Positions 56,255 to 64,000 of a stretch of DNA of 64,000 nucleotides are shown here, one piece after another. How positions within the stretch are numbered: position 1 is the first letter of the stretch; each line of letters begins with the position of its first letter. Made by a program: the position numbers and the translations under genes. The notes under the pieces are model-generated. The model did not search any database, had not been told where the DNA came from, and was given only the letters and a program-made list of their open reading frames with translations. This DNA is from Siderastrea siderea (lineage: Eukaryota > Cnidaria > Anthozoa > Scleractinia > Rhizangiidae): the NCBI GenBank assembly GCA_964030785.1, contig OZ034967.1, forward strand, positions 54,250,265 to 54,314,264. Direction: 5' to 3'.

Positions 56255-56785
56255 CCCTTTGACTTTTTGTAATTTTTCTCTAATATTGACATGCATGCAT
56301 AAAACAGCCTCTAACAGCTTCCCTTTTAGGTTTTAGTATCTATAACCATATATTTTTAGAGAGTAGACATGTAAGGAATTCCAAAAATACTATTAACTTT
56401 GAGTTAATAATTAACCAACTGGATAATTAATTCAAAATGGCGGTTGAAATGAGAAAAAGAGGCTATTTGCACACTTTCTTCTAAAGATTTTCACTTCTAC
56501 AGAATAAAGAAGTACATAAATAGACATACAATGAAATACTTAGACATTGGGGAGTACAGAAACCTAAACTACAATCTTCTGTCTTCTTATTTTAGACCTA
56601 AAAAGCATGTTATTGTAGCACCAGTTCTCGCAGCTCAAGATGGAAAAATCACAGATTGACATGCATGCATAAAGCGGCCTCTAACAGCTTCCCTTTTAGG
56701 TTTAAGCATCTATAACCATATATATTTAGAGAGTGGACATGCAAGGAATTCCAAAAAAATGATTAACTTTGAGTTAATAATTAAC
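56255..56785. mobile_element. Copy-B-only insertion with internal direct repeats
   Basis: Copy A reads uninterrupted CCAGATTAAAATGGATTTAC (7575-7594), whereas here about 530 bp lies between CCAGATTAA and ATGGATTTAC. The insertion begins CCCTTTGAC after TTAA and ends near TTAA. It contains two direct copies (56286-56420 and 56655-56785) starting TTGACATGCATGCATAAA. The TTAA edges suggest a piggyBac-like element, but clear inverted ends are not seen. Confidence 0.55.
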
Positions 56786-56789
56786 GAAT

Positions 56790-57860
56790 GGATTTACTGT
56801 TTCTTTGCGTGAACCTAAAAAGCCAGATGGCCAGTCCTGATGTAACACCGACCGAACCAGTATATTACACGAATAAGGCAACCAGAGGGACGATAACTAA
56901 AATCAGCCAATCAGATTGGTAAATTGCAGGTCCAATACTTTATAAGTAATGGACATTTCGTTACAGACACTTAGCCGAAACTATCGAGACCCATCTCCAT
57001 AATTAAAATTGCTTTACGTTACTTTTGTTTCCATTCAATCCCAAATAGTTTTTACTGGCATAATACTTACTGAGTGAGAGGTTTTGACGAGGGACCGCTA
57101 AATTGCGCGTCAGCGGTCGGCAGAGGACGAAGGTATTTTGAGCTCCGGCCACCATATTTACTTTTACTTTTTCCACTAACAGTCTTGTAATAAATCTGTT
57201 GTTAACCAAGCTTGCTCGGGATCGTACTGGGAGAACATCGGCCCTCGGTCTTTTTCCTACGGTCCGAGCGTAGTATCAAGCGGTGATCTCGGGTCGATAT
57301 TTTCCCAGCACAGCCCCCCGCGCTTGGTTAGCAAGATATGTGCATACATATGATGTATGCATGAATTAAATTCATATGAACTACGAGAGAAAGAATTGAA
57401 GACAAGAAAAGCAAACATACGTTTTTTCTAGATACTGATCATTTGGTTCCCACGTTATTAAGCTTTCTTTCTTTTTATGTTTGTAATCAATTACAGACGA
57501 ACCTCTAATACGGACACCAAAGGGACACGGCCTGAGGGTCTACTCAATAGAGTTTTATATGGGGATGTTCCGCCCCTTCGAGCAAACCTTCAGCTTTAAT
57601 TTATATAATGATTTTTACTAAAGTGGCACCCCTTTCATACACCTTAAGCAAATATTGCACCCTTTTTTATACTGCAAGGAGAAACCAAAACAGTAGAATC
57701 CTATTGCCCCCGCGTTTTCCCCTCGGTTTTTAGTAGCCCTGCTTCAGCTACAAAAGGCTTCAAGCTTATGTGTGTTTCGCATTGTTATTTTTGCCAAAAT
57801 TTGGCACTCTCTTGTATACTTAACTTAAGTTGCCATATCTTTTACTTCTTACTGCACTTT
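56790..57860. other. Intergenic part of copy B
   Basis: Matches copy A up to 57068, where copy A has the LINE. A minus-strand reading at 57070-57154 (MVAGAQNTFV to LSLS) is followed by a consensus-like donor, A|GTAAGTATT. It could be an isolated first exon, but nothing supports it further. Confidence 0.3.
57203..57330. mobile_element. Small foldback MITE
   Basis: TAACCAAGC at the left and GCTTGGTTA at the right. The inward arms continue with partial complementarity (GGGAGAACATCGGCC with GGGTCGATATTTTCCC). It is about 128 bp. No clear target duplication. Confidence 0.5.
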
Positions 57861-58644
57861 GGTGACCCTTCAAAATACAATAATAACAATTTTCCCAATT
57901 TTCCTTACAATTTTTTTTACAATTTCCGCCCGAAAAGGTACCCTTTTCGGGCAGAGGTTCCCGTATATAGGGAGTACTCCCCCGGGGGACACTGCTTAAT
58001 GTACAAACTTGATCTCTCAGGGTCAAAAGTAAACTTTCCATTATTATTGAGGTGCCCGTGTTATGGAGGTGTAGTTAAGGTGGCCCGAGGACATTTCTCG
58101 GTTCGACAGTGTCCTTTTTAATTGGGTATTTGGAAAGGAAAACGTTGACGCATTTCTTTGCGGCAGTTTCAGGAGGAAACAGAAAGAACTTGTAACAATA
58201 TAAATTTTTTAATTTTATGGCGATCGAACTCGATTCCTTCTTGAAAGCCACCAGTTAACGTTTACTCACAGCAAGTAACATGACAATCTGAATAAGTAAT
58301 CCGTTAAAGCTTTCCTTTCAAAAGGGACAAGTAGCTCACGTAAAAGGCACAAGACGGAGGCAGAGCGCATTGCCAATTTCGGCGACGTGCACAGAGCACG
58401 CGCGCTCCTAAAAAAAACCTCCTGTGCCTGTTACGCATGCGATAGAATAGAGTCTATACAAAACTTTTTGGAAATGTTTATTTCAATAGAATTCTTCATT
58501 TTCAGCAGAGAAAACATTAATCTGACGCCATGAAGTAACGTATAATTTTTGTCCTTTTCTATTTGTTCGAGCCATAAGATTTACGTTCGAGATTTCACTC
58601 GATTTCTTGATGACCAGCAGTCTTATAAAAAATGCACACGGATA

Positions 58645-59300
58645 TCATAGAGGTTCTAACGACTTGTGATCCCCATCTCGCATAGACGACCCATCTAAGA
58701 AAGTCAACCCGTGTTTCAACTTTCCGAAGTCTTTTTTAATAGACTGCAAGCTTTCGTCAAAATAATAGATGCCACCATAGTGGTAGTCTCGGGTTTTCCG
58801 CCTCCAATCCATGAAATAGGTTTTTGCAACCGCTGATGTCAACATGTAACTGCAATGCGGACAAGTACTCATACATTTATCGGCTCCAAGGGAAGAGCTG
58901 TATTTACCGCCAGTGACATGACTTGGACACCACGATACGGACTTCTTTGCCTCATGCAACAGCCACAAAAGACACCACACCATCCCCATGAACTGTGGGT
59001 ACAGCGTGTCAAGAAACGTTTCCAACCGCTCAATTCTTTGCTCCAGGAAATGTCGCACGTTTTTCAGGTCAAGTTCCTCCAAATGGACAGTTTCCGACAG
59101 CGTCTCCAGCTTCATATCCTTTAGCAAGTTGTTGCAGCCCTCATGTACATCAGCGAGGTCGCACAAGTCGGCGATCATCAGTAACTTCATCACATTTTTC
59201 TTCTTTATGGATTGATCCTTGACAAACTTGATGCAAGGTTCGAAGATAAGTTTTACTTGGTACTCACCGCTTAACTTGAGGAGGTTCTCCACGTTTTCAA
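58645..59300 (-). pseudogene. BTB-family copy B, exon 3
   Basis: The same acceptor and phase as copy A (TTTTAG|TTGAAAACG) open about 218 residues. It begins VENLLKLSGEYQVKLIF and has the same leucine-rich and cysteine regions (WCPSH, CPHC). It runs 23 residues past the copy A stop (KHG then LTFLDGSS). The exon itself is intact and well conserved, but the BTB exon upstream is mostly deleted. The unit probably no longer makes a BTB protein, though a shorter product is possible. Confidence 0.75.
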
Positions 59301-59791
59301 CTAAAATTGAACAGACAAGGAGATTTATAAAAATGGCCCTCTAACTTTGTGAGTGACCAAGTTTGATGACGTGTTAGTTTGATAGTAACAATGTTGTACG
59401 CATTACCACATTTTTTCTAGTTCTGACTGGTGCCGTCCAAAAACTACGAACAAACTCTATGATGTTTAATGAATTTAAGGTTACTAGGTATTTGTCCAAT
59501 CTCCTCGATTGGACGAAACCCGGCGGCTCATTATAACCTTATTCAGACTGGGCCTTTTTTGGTCTTCTGGGACCGGTGGGAAGCATTCCTCCCCCTCTCC
59601 CTTAACTCTAAAGGCTTGAGGTCCGCAACATGAGCTGATGACGTCACATGACGTATGAATTACGTCATGTTCTCAAACGGTGGGCATCTTGGATTTCTTG
59701 ATTTCCTTTCCAAAACTTCCAAAAAGCATCAAAATTGACTAAAAAGTTATCAGCTAAAAAAATGAAAATCAATAGTTAAATAGGAACCTAC

Positions 59792-59840
59792 TGGTAATTT
59801 CCACTCGTTCTTCGATGTAGGGGAAGTAAATCTGCCTCAG
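59792..59840 (-). pseudogene. BTB-family copy B, exon 2 remnant
   Basis: Only the last 16 or so codons remain (RQIYFPYIEERVEIT) with the donor ACCA|GTAGGT. Sequence equivalent to 25930-26150 of copy A, about 225 bp coding for the BTB core, is missing. The intron 1 homology resumes directly to the right. Confidence 0.8.
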
Positions 59841-60157
59841 AAATACAGACGCCGGAAATACAGACAAGAAAGGCCAAAAAGGTAAGGAGACATTGGCACC
59901 TTCGGGCTGTTTACTTCATTCTGAGAGCACCTTACTGAAAGACATTGACTCCAATTTTTCACTGGTTTGCTGTCCTCCTAGCTTTGACTAGCACTCTACA
60001 CATTCAAAAAGATAGGGTGAAAGTTATGAAAAGTTGTAAGCAGGCTAGAGAGTTCAACGGCTCCAACTAGTTTTATATAAAAAAAGAGGGACGTGAAAAT
60101 TATATTCGTTGGCAAAAGGATCTTTAGTTTTCAAACTTAGCTAATGTGTTAATTTAC

Positions 60158-60251
60158 TTTGAGCCAGTGCGAGTGCACTTTGTTCATCGCTGCCGCTTTC
60201 TTTGTCGGCATTTGCTTCCCCAACCGGATCCTCCTCGACGCTGGAAGCCAT
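60158..60251 (-). CDS. BTB-family copy B, exon 1
   Basis: ATG in GACAAGATGGC, 31 codons (MASSVEEDPVGE to ALALAQ plus one base), donor A|GTAAAT in phase 1. This phase is the one that exon 2 of copy A requires. Acidic leader like copy A. Confidence 0.55.
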
Positions 60252-60870
60252 CTTGTCGGTCTGGGCCAGGACTAGAGTTCAGTAAACGTGAACCGCACGA
60301 ATTTGGAGCAAGGTTATATTCAAAAATCGTCTTCACGTAGTGTTATCCAGAAGATCAAAGATGAAACTGAAGGAAAGTTACTCAGTTTACTGACCACGAC
60401 AAAAAAGAATTGTGAACTTAGTCCCTTCCAAGAACTACTTCAAACTGTACTTTCGGAGAAATATTTTGTATTAATATATTCTGAAGTGTATCAGTAGGAA
60501 CACGCTTCGCTTACGTTTCCATGCGTCAATATTCTTCCCTTTGCAAAAATGTTTCCATGCTGTAAAAGGTTCGGGAGCGAGAAAAGGTAGTATTATCTTG
60601 AATTGGTTATTCCAGGGTTTTAGCCAAATTTGTTTAGATAAAAGACAAAGTTTGCAGAAGCCGGAGGCGATTCTGACATGCTTCAGCAATTCATTTATTC
60701 ACTCGTCTACGGAGACACAGCAGTTGATTGTCAGGGTTATGGAATCCTGTCATTGTTTATATTAAAATTTCCATATTGTTATGGTTACGGTGCGGGACTA
60801 GGCTCAAATCCAAAATCCGGACTTTTTAGGGTGATCTTTAGATAGTGAAAAGTTTCGTATCAAGAAAAGA
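60252..60870 (-). promoter_or_regulatory. Duplicated 5' flank of BTB copy B
   Basis: Aligns with 26636-27250 upstream of copy A exon 1. Likely promoter and 5' region. Confidence 0.4.
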
Positions 60871-63550
60871 GGATCAGATTCGAAAACAATAGGTATTGTT
60901 TACATGTGTGAAACTGGCCATATTTGGTCATTTTTGAGAGCGGCGAAAACAATGACTAGCTAATGCACGAGGGAAATTCAAAATTTCCGATGACGGCACT
61001 CGCGGTAAGTTTGAATCTTCGGCGAAAGCAAAGCACCGGCAAAATTTCCCTGTGGGAGAGGGTAAGAGGAACATTTGTCACGGCACGAATAGTTTCACAG
61101 GGGTGGATGATCATGGGAATGAATGTCGCTCAACACAAGGACAAAAAAGAAAAAGTGCAGCTTAGTTTCTCGGCTCACAGAACGAGTAGAAAACATCTGT
61201 ACTTGTTTCGGCGAGATTTAAGTTTGCTAATCAGAGACTATATCAACGGGAATACACATGTGCAGGCTGACACACGCGAAATTCAGCAAGAGACTGTTCG
61301 CGTGTTCCATTTTGTTCCACACAACTCCTTTCTTTCAAAAAGCAGTTAACCCATTCAATTCTCGTGAAGCTGAAAGGGAACGGAGCATTTAAATTTCGCG
61401 CTGCATATAACATTTGGGTTGAAAAAAAAACATTCGGCCGTTATGGCTATTTGCATAACTGAACATTGGCTTCCCTCAAAGTCGAGAATACGCATCTCCA
61501 CCTGACACACACGAAAATTCAGCAAAGGTCTGTTCGCGTGTTTCATTTTCAGTGTTTTGCACAACTCCTTTCTTTCAAAACGCAATTTTAAAAGCCAGTC
61601 AATTCTCGCACAGCATAAATAAACCGAACACGCGTTTTCCACTTCGTTGAATAATCTCGAGGTGTGATAAAATGTTACAATAGGCGGTGCGCTCTTTAAG
61701 AAGAGCCGGGCTTGTTTATTTAAGAAACTATTCAAAGCGTTGTATAGGCTCGAAAACAATAAGTGAGAAAAACGCAGCAAAACAAATCTCTCAAACTGAA
61801 ATACTAAATGATAACCGTTCCTTGTGGAGTTCTCGCATAACGAACTTTTGAGCCATCCTTTACTAATGTTTATATCTTAAGAAAAAAGGATTATGTTGAA
61901 AGAAGTCCCTGTTCATGACTTAAAAGTTAACACAAAGTTAAGTTGCTTCCGTAAGAGATGCGAGTCTTAAAAATAAACCGGTTTGGCAATATATCAGAGT
62001 ACCTCCTACACAAACAGAAAGAAAATGCGTTTTTGTTTGACGTTATCAAGAAACGCTATCAACGAAACTTTGCCGTTTAAGCTAAATATTTCTCATCTTA
62101 TAGACATCTTAAAATAACAGCTTTGTAGAATTATTTAAACGCCAAACCAAAGAGATAATAAGAAATTGAAAAACATGCTATACTCGTGTAATCTGTTTCT
62201 TTCGTCAGAAACTTGTACTACCGGGTGCTTGGGCTATAGGGAAAATGCATTTCGTCTAAATAAAGTTTAATTGCCATCAAACAGAGTTTATTGAAGTACT
62301 CACAAAGAAATAGCCTTTTGTCTTTTGAAGTCGTTTCTCCCGACCTATTCCGTGGACGAGGCTTGGAAAACAGTCCATTAGATTTAGAAACAGCGCCAGC
62401 AGCTTAAATTAAGCAAAAATTCTCAACGAGCAGATGTGACCACTACATGCGTATGCTGCAGATACAATATAAAATTTTTGGATTTAAGCACTGTTTCAGT
62501 TTAATATTTTTTAATATTTTACTGACTTCTCAAAGTTGACATGAAACTGTTATATCCAGAGAGGTATACGAGGGTACAAACAGTTCTTTCATACATTATT
62601 ATAATAAACAACCGGTGCGACGCTATAACAACAGTTTCTCTCATAGCTATACAGGTGCTACACTACGAGGTAAACACTGGAACTTGTAAGGGCAACGAGC
62701 AGTAATCTAAACTATCAGCCGGTCCGATAAAGGAAACTTTGGGAGAACTGAATCATTCTTTTGGAACTTATCGAGCGTCGAGCTCAATTCGAGCACGGAT
62801 GGTTGGCGAAAGAGGTCACCAGCCTAAATTAGTTTAGTGAGAGAAGAGTAAATCTAAAACGGTATCAAATCATTCCAAGAATCCCACAAATAGCAATAAA
62901 CAAAACACAGAAACAAGGTTAGTGTATTTGGCACATTTCCTTACACTCTTACATTTTGACGAAATGTGGTAATATTTGCACAGCACGAAACAAGCAAATT
63001 ACCCTGAGTACTAGAGGTTACTCTCGCTCTCTTTCATGGAGCAGTCGTGTCGTCAGCCCAAAGGCTGACATGATCGGCCGGAGTTTTTCTCGCGTCGCCC
63101 TCAATGTTCGAGGGCGCAAGACAAGCCTCTATCAACCCAGGGTACAAGCAAGCAAGTACACAAAATGTATAATTGTGTGCTTGGGCTGCCTATGCTTATT
63201 CGAAAATTAATACATCATGTTTAATACAATTTTGCAAGAAATTATTGACGAGTCTAATACACATAGCAAGCAATTGTTACAGTTTTCTTCAAACACCTAA
63301 TCAGAGCTTAAAGGGGCAACATCCCTCATATCTAATTATCAAAGTTCTTTATCTAAAACTAAATTTCATCAGGTTTCCACCAGAGCGTATATCATAAGGT
63401 ACATTGTCCAAAATTACAGAAACTTCAAAACTTGTTGAAGCTCCCACTAACTAATCTGATACTTATTGTAATTGGGCATATCAATTATTTTGAGGGCAAA
63501 CCCAAAAACCGCAGGGCTTGATGTGTAACAATTAAGAAGTAGAGTTCAAC
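60870..63550. other. Intergenic region between BTB copies B and C
   Basis: A plus-strand ORF of 128 codons (60963-61349) and a minus-strand ORF of 141 codons (61355-61780) match nothing I recognise. They sit on an imperfect direct repeat: 61264-61342 and 61500-61585 share CTGACACAC and ACAACTCCTTTCTTTCAAAA. No other gene signal is seen. Confidence 0.35.
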
Positions 63551-63623
63551 CGCTTCCAAGTTTCCACTGACGTAAGTCCTTGATAACAGCTGATAACTTT
63601 TTGTCAAAATGTTCGTACCCTCC

Positions 63624-64000
63624 TTAATGGTATTCTCGCCAGTGTCTGCCCCTGCTTTTCACGGACTTTTGGGCTATTGCCTCAATCATTTCACAGCATT
63701 GCGAGCATTCACCCAGGCTGCGACCTGGATCCTGGCAGTAACCGTCTGAGCAATGCTCAGTACACCACAGAAAAGGCTTGAGACTGTGACCATCTACCTT
63801 ATTCAACAGCGACACCATGTAACTCACTACTCCGATGAACTGGGGATATAGCATAACAAGAAGCGTTTCTAGCCGCTCAATTCTTTGCGAAAGGAAATAT
63901 AGCACGTTTTCTCGGTCAAGATCCTCCAATCCTACAGTTTCCGATAGTGTCTTCAGATTCATATCCTTGAGCAGTTTGTCGCAATCTTGGTGAACGTTGT
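63624..64000 (-). pseudogene. BTB-family copy C, exon 3 (partial, with in-frame stop)
   Basis: The reading continues from the window edge (NVHQDCDKLLKDMNLKTLSE) through LEQRIERLET-like SQRIERLETLLVMLYPQ and two cysteine pairs (WCTEHC, CSQCC) to a stop at 63624 after HWREYH. The same frame stays open after that stop for about 22 more codons, with clear similarity to the paralogs (YEHFDKKLS, VIKDL). A tyrosine codon seems to have become TAA. The upstream exons lie outside the window. Loss of the last two dozen residues may or may not inactivate it. Confidence 0.7.

Larger units (their letters stand above)
43700..60900. repeat. Segmental duplication, copy B
   Basis: Collinear with 2970-13140 and 25361-27700. 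It is interrupted by the tandem duplication at 44644-46082, the gypsy element (46083-53051), 0.7 kb of unmatched DNA (53052-53770) and an insertion at 56255-56785. It contains BTB copy B and an orphan first exon. Confidence 0.85.

Noticed and set aside
60963..61349. 128-codon plus-strand ORF
   Set aside because: Its end overlaps an imperfect non-coding direct repeat and no family is recognised.

Overview
This window looks like animal nuclear DNA, most likely from an anthozoan cnidarian such as a stony coral. That is inferred from intron-bearing BTB genes in tandem, Penelope-like, DIRS, Ty3/gypsy and LINE retroelements, tRNA-derived SINEs and many small inverted-repeat elements. Nothing resembles a prokaryotic gene layout. 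No species can be named from the sequence alone.

Host genes are few and mostly on the minus strand. The clearest are units of a tandem BTB/POZ family. Copy A has exon 3 at 12534-13120, exon 2 (BTB core) at 25885-26154 and exon 1 at 26552-26635. Copy B (58645-60251) has lost most of its BTB core. Copy C (63624 to the window end) carries an in-frame stop near its C terminus. Two more promoter/exon-1 units (6352-6406 and 55000-55054) have no recognisable downstream exons. A cysteine-rich exon with two MSL2-like CXC motifs lies at 39419-40125. A weaker candidate gene starts at 31776.

The two sides of the window are related: 2970-13140 plus 25361-27700 is collinear with 43700-46080 plus 53770-60900. 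This segmental duplication lets insertions be ordered. The hAT-like element at 3038-4046 and 43766-44764 is older than the duplication. The LINE (8176-10876) and the Penelope nest (13133-25349) are found only in copy A. The gypsy element (46083-53051) and the insertion at 56255-56785 are found only in copy B.

The most striking region is intron 2 of BTB copy A, which has grown from about 0.5 kb (copy B) to 12.8 kb by nesting. A Penelope-like element with an 11-bp target duplication contains a 9.5-kb inverted-repeat DNA element with a 6-bp target duplication. That element contains a complete DIRS retrotransposon (15521-20429) and a Harbinger-like MITE (23115-23585). The DIRS copy keeps open reading frames for Gag, reverse transcriptase/RNase H and tyrosine recombinase, plus its terminal repeats and internal complementary region.

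The middle (27900-43690) holds several nested small DNA transposons, two oppositely oriented arrays of one 18-bp minisatellite (32100-34330 and 42050-43195) and the CXC gene. The gypsy element at 46083-53051 is dead: it has two frame breaks in pol, a changed reverse transcriptase active site, and a 5' LTR in which about 450 bp is inverted relative to the 3' LTR.
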